This document shows, in pieces, positions 7,139 through 15,109 of a DNA stretch of 64,000 nt. A program made the translations under genes and the position numbers. Source of the DNA: Ruminiclostridium papyrosolvens DSM 2782 (GTDB lineage: Bacteria; Bacillota; Clostridia; Acetivibrionales; DSM-1351); the NCBI RefSeq assembly GCF_029318685.1, contig NZ_CP119677.1, forward strand, positions 3,277,001 to 3,341,000, given 5' to 3'. Each line of letters opens with the position of its first letter. Position 1 is the first letter of the stretch. The notes under the pieces are model-generated. The model was not told where the DNA came from. It saw only the letters and a list, made by a program, of their open reading frames with translations, and made no database searches.

Positions 7139-8011
7139 TCACTTCTCAAAATACTGCTTCAAAGCCTTTTCTATAACATCCAGTACCTGTTTTTCATTTG
7201 CATCCTTCTCAAAATATTTCGAAAAATTATTAGCCGGCAGCTTAAAATATGTAGTCTTGCTAGTTGGAGCTGAAACAAGTATGTTTTTTATCTGAACAAG
7301 ATCAAGCTTTTTATTTTTGCTATAATACTTCATTTCTGCTGCCTGTGACATCTTTATATTTATGTCATTATCATTCAGAAATGAGGCAAGCAGCTCTTGT
7401 TCAACCTTATTTAAATAACTGATTTCAACAGCAATATTAAATGCTATTTTGTTTTCATCTACCATATTTAAAAGAGTGTCTGTAAGGTATGTCATTCTTA
7501 AGTATCTTTGAACCTGTGAGCCTGAATCGCCATATTCCCGGCCAACAATATCTCTGCTCTTCAATCCTATGGAATCGTCATGCTTACCTTTACGCTGCAT
7601 GGCCTCCAGCTTCATTTTATATCCATAGGCCTTTTCACTTATCAACAGATCATCCCTTTGCTGAAAATTGCTGTCTACGACAATTATAGAAGCAGTGTCG
7701 TAATCAATATCCCTTACAATACATGGCACTTTGTTCAATCCAGCTTCAATGGCTCCATTCCTTCTATTATGACCTGATAGTGTCTGCAACCCCTCTTTTC
7801 TGATAATCAGGGGGCTAATAATGCCAAGCAGCCTGATACTTTCAACCAGCTTTTTAAATTTGTCCCCCCTGTGGGGCTTGAAAGGATGTTCAGGAAAGTC
7901 ATTTAAAGTAGTAGGGACCAGAAACTGGATTTCAGACTCAGGATTTACACCAAGCAAATCATTTAATCCTTTGTTTGCGTTTACCTTGGAAGCTAAATCA
8001 AACCTAGACAT
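7139..8011 (-). CDS. parB: ParB-like partition protein
   Basis: A 290-residue ParB/Spo0J-type protein. The N-terminal ParB domain reads FPEHPFKPHRGDKFKKL near residue 39 and TLSGHNRRNGAI near residue 77, the conserved nucleotide-binding box, followed by a predicted HTH region (LLISEKAYGYKMKLE). It partners with the ParA directly upstream; the two genes overlap by 8 bases and GGAGG precedes the ATG. I found no canonical parS near it. Partition genes fit an ICE that is maintained at least briefly as a replicating circle. Confidence 0.85.
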   Translation of the reverse strand: MSRFDLASKVNANKGLNDLLGVNPESEIQFLVPTTLNDFPEHPFKPHRGDKFKKLVESIRLLGIISPLIIRKEGLQTLSGHNRRNGAIEAGLNKVPCIVRDIDYDTASIIVVDSNFQQRDDLLISEKAYGYKMKLEAMQRKGKHDDSIGLKSRDIVGREYGDSGSQVQRYLRMTYLTDTLLNMVDENKIAFNIAVEISYLNKVEQELLASFLNDNDINIKMSQAAEMKYYSKNKKLDLVQIKNILVSAPTSKTTYFKLPANNFSKYFEKDANEKQVLDVIEKALKQYFEK

Positions 8012-8795
8012 TCAATATCTCCTCCGTCAGCCCTCTGTATGCATGGGCCACTATATTATTGGGAGAATACTGAAGGACACTCATACCTTCAATGGGTGCT
8101 TCTGCAACCTTAATTGACTTGGGTATCAGCGTTTGAAAAATCCTGATATTACAACCATAGTTGTTCTCAAGTATCTCCTTTATCTGTCGGGATAAAATTG
8201 TCTGCCTGTTGAACATAGTAATAAGGATTCCTTCAATTTCAAGGGCTTTGTTAATCTGCCTTTTGATTCTGGAAATGGTCTGGACAAGTAACTCCAACCC
8301 CTTCAAGCTCAAGAATTCCGCCTGAACAGGTATTATTACACTATCAGCAGCGGTCAAGCTATTAACTGTCAGCATTCCAAGGCTTGGGCAACAATCAACC
8401 AGAATATAGTCATATAAATTCCTGATACTCTCCAAGATTTCCTTGAGAACATATTCACGGGACATAGTATTAACCAGAGCAAGTTCAACTCCGGACAAAG
8501 ACATGTCTGCAGGTATTAAATCTGCCTGCCCAGTCTTAATTATAAATTCCTGCTTCTCCGGAATCCTGTCATTATTCATTTTTTCTAACATTACTTCCGA
8601 AAGGGTAATCAAGCCGTCTTGTCGGTCATTAATCTCCGTTTCTATTCCGGAGCTCATGGTCAGATTGCCCTGAGGATCCATGTCCACCTTCAGAACCTTT
8701 TTACCCTTCTGTACTAATCCGTCTGCCAGATTGGATGCCGTTGTAGTCTTTCCAACTCCACCCTTTTGATTTGCAATCGCAATTATTCTACCCAT
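8004..8795 (-). CDS. parA: ParA-family partition ATPase
   Basis: A 263-residue ParA/Soj-type Walker ATPase. The deviant Walker A motif NQKGGVGKTT lies at residues 9-18, DMDPQGNLT near 38 and VDCCPSLGML in the middle. It would position ParB-bound element DNA on the nucleoid. The ATG at 8795 has GAGG 8 bases upstream; an ATG at 8801 is too close to that site. It starts a few bases after the membrane protein gene and overlaps parB, so all are one operon. Confidence 0.9.
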   Translation of the reverse strand: MGRIIAIANQKGGVGKTTTASNLADGLVQKGKKVLKVDMDPQGNLTMSSGIETEINDRQDGLITLSEVMLEKMNNDRIPEKQEFIIKTGQADLIPADMSLSGVELALVNTMSREYVLKEILESIRNLYDYILVDCCPSLGMLTVNSLTAADSVIIPVQAEFLSLKGLELLVQTISRIKRQINKALEIEGILITMFNRQTILSRQIKEILENNYGCNIRIFQTLIPKSIKVAEAPIEGMSVLQYSPNNIVAHAYRGLTEEILNV

Positions 8796-8805
8796 TTTCA
8801 TAACC

Positions 8806-9264
8806 TCACTTTTTAAAAATCCTTTGCTGTGCTTTAACTCTCAGCTTTTTTGTTACAATCAAGTAAAGAGTGCATAGTAACGGAGCTAAATACACATATA
8901 TATTTGTATTTTCATAATATGCAGGATAAACAAAATACCCTAAATATACTATTGCTAAAATAAAATCAGAGGGAATGTGTTTTAATGCATTTAGTAAATC
9001 CGAAAGGCTATCTGCCATTAAACTTAAGATAACAAATCCCATAATCTCAGTAATACTAAATAGAACCAGAAACATTTTGATTGTGTGTGATATACCCAGA
9101 TCATTTATGAGTCTTATGTACCCCCAAACTGAATACCAGCCCAAAAACACCAGCTGATAATAAAATAGGAACCTGCCATATAAAAATGACTGTTCCCACC
9201 TGTATCGGATTTCCGAATATTTCACTTCCCTGCACCTCCAGTCAATCCTGCTGAATTTATTCAT
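8806..9264 (-). CDS. Polytopic membrane protein of unknown function
   Basis: A 152-residue protein with about three to four hydrophobic segments, including the regions around FLFYYQLVFLGWYSVWG, MFLVLFSITEIMGFVILSL, DFILAIVYLGYFVYPAYY and VYLAPLLCTLYLIV. Basic residues lie at both ends. Its start overlaps the end of the DUF5348 gene, and its stop lies about 10 bases before parA. It is thus part of the parAB operon. No family is recognised. Confidence 0.65.
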   Translation of the reverse strand: MNKFSRIDWRCREVKYSEIRYRWEQSFLYGRFLFYYQLVFLGWYSVWGYIRLINDLGISHTIKMFLVLFSITEIMGFVILSLMADSLSDLLNALKHIPSDFILAIVYLGYFVYPAYYENTNIYVYLAPLLCTLYLIVTKKLRVKAQQRIFKK

Positions 9265-9703
9265 CCCTGCGAACCCTTGCCCTCAATCCACCGTATAAAA
9301 AAGGATGCCCCAGCTCATTGCAATAAAAGTAGTACCCGGTAACGCCGTTCCTGGTGGTATGCTCCACTCTTCCTGCATACCATTCCCGGCTTTCATTGTC
9401 GAAAACCTCTAAATAGTCTCCACAACTAAAGGAATAACCAATTCCTTTTCCGTTATCATTTCTTATCAATTCAAACTTATCCAGATATGAATCTTCCAGT
9501 AGTTCACCCTCAATAGCTTCCATGGAATATCTTTTTAGCTTATATATTGCTGTGTCCATATTTTCAATAATATTCTCAAGTATTCGGTATGCCTGTTTGT
9601 TCTCAAAGCCTTTATTATCGTTCTGTCCTTCTTCCCATAAGCTTTTAATATCAGTCTTTGCACGTTCCAATCGTTCCGACGCATTGAGATAATTACTATT
9701 CAT
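9257..9703 (-). CDS. DUF5348 domain protein
   Basis: A 148-residue protein. The N-terminal half is a charged helical region (NASERLERAKTDIKSLWEE). The C-terminal half reads SCGDYLEVFDNESREWYAGRVEH and ends YYFYCNELGHPFLYGGLRARVR, matching the small DUF5348 fold common in ICEs. The ATG at 9703 has GGAAGG 7 bases upstream; the longer frame to 9838 lacks a start signal. It is the first gene of the minus-strand unit leading to ParA and ParB. Confidence 0.75.
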   Translation of the reverse strand: MNSNYLNASERLERAKTDIKSLWEEGQNDNKGFENKQAYRILENIIENMDTAIYKLKRYSMEAIEGELLEDSYLDKFELIRNDNGKGIGYSFSCGDYLEVFDNESREWYAGRVEHTTRNGVTGYYFYCNELGHPFLYGGLRARVRRDE

Positions 9704-10186
9704 ATTTAAACCTTCCTTTCTAAAAATAGTCTTTTGTGCAGCACATCCATGCACTGGAATTCCAAAACAAACAACTCCAGTACATGATCTATTGCAAAAA
9801 ATAATTAGTTTTATCTCAATAAAACCTTGCCGGTTCAAACTTTAATTTTCAAGTTCCTCGCAGGGGTTTAACCTCTTGGCTCCCTCCGGTATTTTCAGCT
9901 GGAATCCATTCCCGGTATATTACCGGATTAATTTAGTGTGCATCGCTGATACGGTAAATAAAAGAACATCTATGCAATACTCTCTACACTAAAACACAGA
10001 TTTAACGGCTGTAGAACCAGCTCCATATGCTACCGAATATTTCCATTTGTATTGACTGACACTTTCAGCACCTATACAATATATTTGATAGCATATTTAT
10101 GTTGTCAAGGATCATAGGGTGGGCGGCAGCACAACGTATGTGAACAGTGTGTTGGTTGTCGCCTTTTTCATTTTCATAAACTGCTA
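9704..10186. other. Non-coding stretch upstream of the parAB unit
   Basis: No gene is supported here. A small palindrome at about 9921-9935 (CCGGTATATTACCGG) and a 20-codon open remnant near 9850 are visible, the latter without a start. The promoter of the parAB unit should lie here, but no clear -35/-10 pair stands out. Confidence 0.4.
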
Positions 10187-10215
10187 TTGCAATTTAGAGG
10201 AAAACGCCCTATAAT
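10187..10215 (+). promoter_or_regulatory. Strong sigma-A-like promoter for a small RNA
   Basis: TTGCAA at 10187-10192 and TATAAT at 10210-10215 are separated by 17 bases. No open frame with a ribosome binding site follows. Transcription would start near 10222 and run into the hairpin at 10282-10308. Confidence 0.65.
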
Positions 10216-10221
10216 GAAAAA

Positions 10222-10314
10222 TATAGAGGTTGCTTTGATCGGCACCTAAACAACTTTATAGTTTTTTCTAGAAACTATCGGATACTCAGTGGTTGCGACA
10301 CTGGGTATTTTTCG
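10222..10314 (+). ncRNA. Candidate small RNA, antisense to the 3' side of a small membrane gene
   Basis: A roughly 90-base RNA is predicted between a good promoter (10187-10215) and a hairpin with T-run (10282-10314). It contains a second small hairpin (ATAGTTT / AAACTAT, about 10258-10278). It converges on the minus-strand 42-residue membrane peptide gene that ends at 10326. That geometry is seen in type I toxin-antitoxin loci. Existence and pairing are inferred. Confidence 0.45.
10282..10314 (+). terminator. Terminator of the small RNA
   Basis: ATACTCAGTG (10282-10291) pairs with CACTGGGTAT (10299-10308) with one wobble, followed by a T-run. The hairpin may also stop minus-strand transcription from the small membrane gene. 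Confidence 0.7.
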
Positions 10315-10325
10315 TTGTATGTGTC

Positions 10326-10454
10326 TTAAACAATTCTTTTATCAATAACCTTTTTAAACTTGATTCTGGATACCAGCAAGCCTCCTATGAAGAAGCCACC
10401 TATAAAACCAAGAATGAAAACCTGAATGACATGTGCGGTAGTATAAAGCTGCAT
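10326..10454 (-). CDS. Small membrane peptide (42 residues), possible type I toxin
   Basis: The ATG at 10454 follows GGGAGG at good spacing. The 42-residue product has one hydrophobic helix (VIQVFILGFIGGFFIGGLLV) and a lysine-rich C-terminus (KFKKVIDKR), typical of small clostridial type I toxins but also of harmless ICE peptides. It lies 34 bases after the XRE gene on the same strand, so it may be co-transcribed with it. A candidate antisense RNA converges on its 3' end. Confidence 0.5.
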   Translation of the reverse strand: MQLYTTAHVIQVFILGFIGGFFIGGLLVSRIKFKKVIDKRIV

Positions 10455-10488
10455 AGCCCACCTCCCTTCACTTTTAGTCAAAACACTT

Positions 10489-10758
10489 TTACTTACTTTT
10501 GTCGGCTTCCGGTATACAATCCAATTCTTTACCTTCTTTTTGATCAGTAAGAGAATAAAACTTTGTCCAATCGAAGCCATACTTCTCCAAATCTAAAGAA
10601 GTGGCTATTATTTTTGCAGTTTCAGGATGAGGAGTAGCAGCTCCTGATTCAATCATACCTATAAATTGTCGAGTGACTCCTACCCTTTTCGCTACCTCTG
10701 CTTGAGTTAAATTTAACTCATCACGAATTTTTCTTAACCAATTTCTCAAGTCATTCAC
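10489..10758 (-). CDS. XRE-family DNA-binding protein
   Basis: An 89-residue protein with a classical helix-turn-helix at residues about 14-60 (LTQAEVAKRVGVTRQFIGMIESG) and a short tail. It is divergent from the larger XRE repressor; between them lie four copies of one operator. It has the size and position of a Cro- or activator-like partner in an ICE decision switch. The start could be the ATG at 10758 (GAGG 3 bases away) or a TTG three codons later with better spacing. Confidence 0.8.
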   Translation of the reverse strand: MNDLRNWLRKIRDELNLTQAEVAKRVGVTRQFIGMIESGAATPHPETAKIIATSLDLEKYGFDWTKFYSLTDQKEGKELDCIPEADKSK

Positions 10759-10767
10759 CTCGTCAGA

Positions 10768-10873
10768 GCAATTTATATTTGCCTTATATGGTATATATTA
10801 GCAAATTTAAATTGCTTTGTCAATTAAATTGCAATAATTATTTGCTTTTTAATGATGTGCAAAAATAACTTGC
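10768..10873. promoter_or_regulatory. Four-copy operator array GCAA-N7-TTGC between divergent XRE genes
   Basis: Identical half-sites GCAA and TTGC separated by exactly 7 bases occur at 10768-10782, 10801-10815, 10831-10845 and 10859-10873, with centres 33, 30 and 28 bases apart. The second copy fills the spacer of the minus promoter and the fourth abuts the -10 of the plus promoter. This layout would let one or both XRE proteins switch transcription. Binding is inferred. Confidence 0.8.
10795..10823 (-). promoter_or_regulatory. Promoter of the minus-strand XRE gene
   Basis: Read on the minus strand, TTGACA (10823-10818) and TAATAT (10800-10795) are 17 bases apart. The spacer is an operator copy (10801-10815), so binding there would block RNA polymerase. 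Confidence 0.75.
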
Positions 10874-10879
10874 TATAAT
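10870..10879 (+). promoter_or_regulatory. Extended -10 promoter of the plus-strand XRE repressor
   Basis: TTGCTATAAT is an extended -10 box (TGN-TATAAT) with no clear -35. Its TTGC is also the right half-site of the fourth operator, which suggests autoregulation. Confidence 0.6.
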
Positions 10880-10900
10880 GGATAAAAAGGGAGGTAAATA

Positions 10901-11305
10901 ATGGTTGGAGATATTCTAAAAACTATAAGAGAAGAAAAAAAAATAACTCAAGATCAAATTGCTCAGTTATTAAATATTAAAAGGCAAACCTATAGTTCTT
11001 ATGAAAGAAATAAAAGTCTGCCAGATATTAATATTCTATCAAAGTTAGCAGATTATTTTAATGTTTCAACCGATTATTTACTTGGGCGTTCAGATATCAT
11101 GAACTATGATGAATATAAAGATTTATTAATAAGCACAACAAAAATTGAAGGTTTATCCGACGATGAAAAACAATTATTAAATTCTTATAGGAAATTATCT
11201 TTTGAATTCAAAGCAGAAATCAGAGGCGAAATTAAGGGAATTTTAAGAACCAGCCAAGACCAATCCTCTTCATCAGGAAGTGAAAGCAACAAAAAAATAA
11301 TTTAG
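10901..11305 (+). CDS. XRE-family repressor (ImmR/CI-like)
   Basis: A 134-residue protein. The N-terminal HTH_3 domain (residues about 6-60: ITQDQIAQLLNIKRQTYSSYERN) ends in the family signature VSTDYLLGRSD. A short helical C-terminal region and a serine-rich tail follow. This is the architecture of immunity repressors of ICEs and phages, and it is divergent from a second XRE gene across a four-operator array. GGGAGG precedes the ATG. It probably keeps the element's excision or transfer genes off. No ImmA-type protease gene is adjacent, so release from repression must work otherwise. Confidence 0.8.
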   Translation: MVGDILKTIREEKKITQDQIAQLLNIKRQTYSSYERNKSLPDINILSKLADYFNVSTDYLLGRSDIMNYDEYKDLLISTTKIEGLSDDEKQLLNSYRKLSFEFKAEIRGEIKGILRTSQDQSSSSGSESNKKII

Positions 11306-11331
11306 TTTATATTGATATGTATAGGAAATAG

Positions 11332-11354
11332 CGTGTGTTCAAATTGAACACACG
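11332..11354. repeat. Palindrome (11-bp arms) upstream of secreted-protein gene
   Basis: CGTGTGTTCAA and TTGAACACACG flank a single A; the palindrome is perfect. A near copy lies downstream of the next gene at 12104-12130. The A-run that follows (11356-11360) would give a T-run on the minus strand. It could be an operator or a terminator. Confidence 0.65.
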
Positions 11355-11382
11355 TTAAAAAATACACTAGGAAGGAAAATTT

Positions 11383-12090
11383 ATGAAAAAAAGAATGTTA
11401 ATTCAAATTTTAGCAGGCATTGTTATCATTTCATCAATTCCATTAATAACATCTGGTGCATCTACCAAAAGAAAAATCGATGTAATTTATCAGGGAATTA
11501 AAGTAGTAGTTGACAATGTTGAAAAGAAAGTCTCCCCAGAACCATTTATTTATAATGGAGAAGTATATGTTCCTGCGAAGGCAATCGCTGGAACTCTAAA
11601 CAAAAAGTATACCTTTAAAAATAATAAAGTATACATCAGTAATACCGGTTCAGCAGTAAAAGAATACAGAGAGATTGATTTAGCAAAAAAACCATACATA
11701 AGTGCTGATTCCGGTGAACTTATTAAAGTTGAAACAACAGATGACAAAGTTCCATCTACCAATATCTATTATAACCCAATTGAGCAAGATGGTACATATA
11801 CTATAGTTTACGCTCTAAACGGTCTTGCAAAAACATTGTCAGGTAGCGTAGGACACCTTAGCCAATGGGGTAGCGACAAACCAGAAATGCAATTATCATT
11901 TTATGATGAAAACGATAAACTCCTGTATTCGACTGGTGTACTGAAAAAAGGAATGGATTTGCTTCCAGTCAATATCAACGTAACTGGTGCTCTACAGATA
12001 AAAATTAAAATCACTGTTAATGGTTCTGAGTCTTATGTTGATAGTTATCCTGGTATAAAGAATTTGAAAATATTAACAACAGACTATTAA
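11383..12090 (+). CDS. Secreted protein with copper amine oxidase N-terminal-like domain
   Basis: A 235-residue protein with a signal peptide (KKRMLIQILAGIVIISSIPLITSGA). Residues about 30-90 resemble the copper amine oxidase N-terminal (stalk-type) domain (GIKVVVDNVEKKVSPEPFIYNGEVYVPAKAIA), a small extracellular module frequent in clostridia that does not itself bind copper catalytically. The C-terminal 120 residues look like a beta-sandwich (QLSFYDENDKLLYSTGVLK). GGAAGG lies before the ATG. Paired palindromes flank the gene, suggesting a self-contained cassette. Function unknown. Confidence 0.7.
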   Translation: MKKRMLIQILAGIVIISSIPLITSGASTKRKIDVIYQGIKVVVDNVEKKVSPEPFIYNGEVYVPAKAIAGTLNKKYTFKNNKVYISNTGSAVKEYREIDLAKKPYISADSGELIKVETTDDKVPSTNIYYNPIEQDGTYTIVYALNGLAKTLSGSVGHLSQWGSDKPEMQLSFYDENDKLLYSTGVLKKGMDLLPVNINVTGALQIKIKITVNGSESYVDSYPGIKNLKILTTDY

Positions 12091-12103
12091 AATTCAGTAT
12101 CAT

Positions 12104-12130
12104 AACGTGTGTCCAAGTTGGACACATGTT
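12104..12130. repeat. Second palindrome (13-bp arms) downstream of secreted-protein gene
   Basis: AACGTGTGTCCAA and TTGGACACATGTT flank a single G, with one G-T mismatch. It resembles the palindrome at 11332-11354 (shared pattern GTGTGTYCAA-N-TTGRACACA), so the two bracket the gene at 11383-12090. Confidence 0.65.
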
Positions 12131-12187
12131 AATAGATTAACAAAATATCTCGAAAGTTAATTAAAAAATTCTTATAATGGTGAGCTA

Positions 12188-13285
12188 ATGATAAATGAAA
12201 ATTTAAAGCCTGTAATGAATACTTCAGAAGCAAATGTTGAAAGACTTATAGAAACATATTTAGAACCCTATAGCAACGAGCTCAAGCTCAGAGGCAAAAC
12301 ACCCGTAAAGGATGTTTTTACTCTTCCCCAGTATGTGGAAGGTGAAATTTTTACATATTACCTAATGGCACATTTTGATTTTGTAATATGCTCTATGTCA
12401 AGTAACAGACCTCTTTTGGCAATTGAGTATGACGGTCCCTATCATGATGAGGAAGATACCGAACGACGGGACGAGCTCAAAAACTATCTGTGTAATCTGA
12501 CAGGCTTCAGGCTCATGAGAATATCATATACAAATGAACTTAAAGATATTGTAAAAATAATTGACGTAATTAAAGAAATCGCAGGCTTATCTCAGACAAA
12601 CACCCCCAATAAGCAAACTGCAAATTATATATCTCAAAATCCAAATACTTATATACAGCCACCGTCATATAAAAAGCCAGCCTTCCGAAAAAAGGCATTT
12701 AGTGGAGCAAACAGAAAAAAATATGATTCTGTGACATTTGGAGATGTGATGCGTTCTCTTTTAGTTAGTGTTAAAAGAACAAGGATATTCAGATTATACC
12801 AGTCATATGTGCGATTACTGGGTATAATTCTTTTAATTGCACTTGTCTATGCAGGTATAAACGATTTAAAAGAACGCCATATATTTGACAGGTCATCATC
12901 TCCAACTACAGAAAATCACTCTTCGTCCCAGGCATCAACAAAGAATTCAGCTACTACCCCTTCAGCAAAAAATCTGGTCTTGTCTTTTGTTGTTGGGAAA
13001 CATCCCGGTAGCAAGGGTACATACATTGAAATCCGTGATGGTAGTAAAACCATAGCCAGCAGCATTTATAAAGAAGGTACAAAAATGGAGTTTTTCAAAA
13101 ATAAACAAGTAATAATATCAAAGGCAGGCTCTAAGTCAAAAGCCGTTCAGCTAACACACGATATTATTAATCTGGAAGTAGCAAATAATTATACAAAAGT
13201 AATTCAAGGTAAGAAATCCTATTCTGGCTTACGGAAATTCAGGTACGATTTTAAGAATGGCAAAATATTAAAAAGAAGTAAGTAA
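12188..13285 (+). CDS. DUF2726-type nuclease-like domain fused to a membrane anchor
   Basis: A 365-residue protein. Residues about 10-130 resemble DUF2726, a PD-(D/E)XK-related fold: HFDFVICS, then LLAIEYDGPYHDEEDTERRDELKNYL and GFRLMRISYTNE. A linker leads to one transmembrane helix near residue 215 (YVRLLGIILLIALVYAGI). A Ser/Thr-rich stretch and a beta-rich domain follow on the far side. A nuclease-like domain in the cytoplasm joined to an outer domain is unusual. It starts a plus-strand unit with the next gene 18 bases on. A defence or signalling role is inferred only. Confidence 0.6.
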   Translation: MINENLKPVMNTSEANVERLIETYLEPYSNELKLRGKTPVKDVFTLPQYVEGEIFTYYLMAHFDFVICSMSSNRPLLAIEYDGPYHDEEDTERRDELKNYLCNLTGFRLMRISYTNELKDIVKIIDVIKEIAGLSQTNTPNKQTANYISQNPNTYIQPPSYKKPAFRKKAFSGANRKKYDSVTFGDVMRSLLVSVKRTRIFRLYQSYVRLLGIILLIALVYAGINDLKERHIFDRSSSPTTENHSSSQASTKNSATTPSAKNLVLSFVVGKHPGSKGTYIEIRDGSKTIASSIYKEGTKMEFFKNKQVIISKAGSKSKAVQLTHDIINLEVANNYTKVIQGKKSYSGLRKFRYDFKNGKILKRSK

Positions 13286-13303
13286 CGGGAGGACAAAATA
13301 CAT

Positions 13304-14107
13304 ATGGATATTCCTTCAATTATAAGAATGCTCAAAGAGCCGCCGACAGATTCCCTTATTATAGCTGTCTTTATCTTCGTGACAATATGGCTGTTCAAAG
13401 AGATTCGCAGTACACACCAGAAAAGAATATCGGATGAACTGATTAGATGTGAAAAGAATCTGACTATATACACTAAAGTATTTAGGAGCATTTGCAAATA
13501 TCAAAATAGTGAAATTGACTACAATGAAATGTCTCAGCAGTTGGAACAACTGCCTTCAATGTGTTCTAAAACAGTTTATGAAACATATCTGAAGTTGGAA
13601 AAGGGTAGAAATGGAGAAGTGCTCGCAGAACTAAAAGTAAATATAGAAAATGAAATGAATTTTCATAAATCGCAACAAAATAATGAACTATCATATTGGG
13701 TAAAAAGTGATTCTGTTCATGACAATATAGCCAACTTTATCAAAAAAAGTCCCTTGAGATCATTCTTGTGGCCTATTATATACACTTTTATCTTTTTATT
13801 GGCAACAATACTTATGATTGCTTTATTTATTTCTTTTGAAAGACTCAACACAGTAGGCCAGATTTTTTACATGTTCTATTTATTGGGCGGAACTTTACTT
13901 ATAATTATTTTTATGTTCGCATTGGAGTATATAATGTTTAACAAAATAAATAGAAAAAAACTATTTTACTCAATTATGTTTGTTTTGGTAGCCATTATTG
14001 CTATTACGATAAAATATAGGCCTCCATTCGGCGGTATTGTTTTCTTAGCCGTAAGTGCTGTTTACGAATATTTATTGGTTAAGTTAAATGTAATTAAAAA
14101 GAGTTAA
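13304..14107 (+). CDS. Membrane protein with N-terminal anchor and C-terminal helices
   Basis: A 267-residue protein. One hydrophobic segment lies near residue 22 (SLIIAVFIFVTIWLF), then a soluble helical region of about 110 residues, then four hydrophobic segments in the last 110 residues. GGGAGG lies upstream of the ATG and the gene follows the DUF2726 gene by 18 bases, so the pair is likely an operon. I recognise no family. It could be a membrane partner of the nuclease-like protein. Confidence 0.6.
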   Translation: MDIPSIIRMLKEPPTDSLIIAVFIFVTIWLFKEIRSTHQKRISDELIRCEKNLTIYTKVFRSICKYQNSEIDYNEMSQQLEQLPSMCSKTVYETYLKLEKGRNGEVLAELKVNIENEMNFHKSQQNNELSYWVKSDSVHDNIANFIKKSPLRSFLWPIIYTFIFLLATILMIALFISFERLNTVGQIFYMFYLLGGTLLIIIFMFALEYIMFNKINRKKLFYSIMFVLVAIIAITIKYRPPFGGIVFLAVSAVYEYLLVKLNVIKKS

Positions 14108-14197
14108 TAACTAGTATTCTTGTTAAATCAGTTATCAGATTATAGACCTTTCAATTTCAGTAAAGTACTATATATAAATTATAAGTGAGGTTTGGAA

Positions 14198-15058
14198 ATG
14201 GAAGTTGATACATATAATATATTATACAATCTTTCAGGTAGAGCTAACTCGTTAATGCGAGAATGCTTTAATGTATGTTCTCCATTATACAAAAAAGATT
14301 CAGACATTCCATATAATGTCCAGTTTGTCTTCATTCAATTATTTTCAAGTAGTTACCTATCTAGCGAAAGTGCCTTGATACTGATTGCAAATTACAGGCT
14401 ATGGGATACAGAAATCATATATAGATCCATACTTGAGGGTACTATTAAACTTTTTTATCTAAGTTATGGATCTAAAAAAGAAATACAAGAAAAATGTGAT
14501 GAATTTTGGTTTATTATTCCTGAAACTAAACTGATTACTAGACATTATAAGGCACAAGAAATGATATCAAAACTTGATGACAATTCATCAAAATACGTAC
14601 CTGTAAAAGAATTGCTTTTAAGCGATGAAGAATTACAGAAATTAAGAGACAAATACCCCAAAAAATATATATCTCACTTAAATCAAAAGTGGTCTTTCAG
14701 CGAAATGATTAAAGTATTAGCTAACAGTGACATCCAAGAGTTTGATAAATTAGCATCCATGTATTACGGCTATAGCTTAGGGAGTCATTTTACACATCAA
14801 GACGGTGATGGAATTGGAATGATATGGGATAGGCAAAATAGAGATACAAAACGTAGATTATCAATTGAATTAGCACATGGATCAAGGTTTGTCTCTGATA
14901 TTCTTTCATTGACAACGTTAAGAACAACATTATACCTAAAATTTTATGGCGTTGATCCGAAACCTATGACCACCTTGTATAAGCACTTAGATATTTTGTT
15001 CAAAGAGACTGAAAACTATTACAAGGAATGGTTTGAAATTGAATATGAAAATAAATAA
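14198..15058 (+). CDS. DUF5677-like helical protein
   Basis: A 286-residue all-helical soluble protein. The stretch SSESALILIANYRLWDTEIIYRSILEGTI and the later SMYYGYSLGSHFTHQDG resemble DUF5677, a family of unknown function seen in defence islands and mobile elements. The ATG at 14198 has GAGG 7 bases upstream; a TTG at 14192 is too close. It has its own leader and faces the minus-strand AIPR operon. Function unknown. Confidence 0.6.
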   Translation: MEVDTYNILYNLSGRANSLMRECFNVCSPLYKKDSDIPYNVQFVFIQLFSSSYLSSESALILIANYRLWDTEIIYRSILEGTIKLFYLSYGSKKEIQEKCDEFWFIIPETKLITRHYKAQEMISKLDDNSSKYVPVKELLLSDEELQKLRDKYPKKYISHLNQKWSFSEMIKVLANSDIQEFDKLASMYYGYSLGSHFTHQDGDGIGMIWDRQNRDTKRRLSIELAHGSRFVSDILSLTTLRTTLYLKFYGVDPKPMTTLYKHLDILFKETENYYKEWFEIEYENK

Positions 15059-15109
15059 TGCTGCCAAAGGTCAGTAAATTTTCCAAAACTAATATGTGTA
15101 AAACTCTTC

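Noticed and set aside
9850-9935. Short open remnant reading REWIPAENTGGSQEV
   Set aside because: Stops close upstream, no start codon and no ribosome binding site; perhaps chance or a relic.
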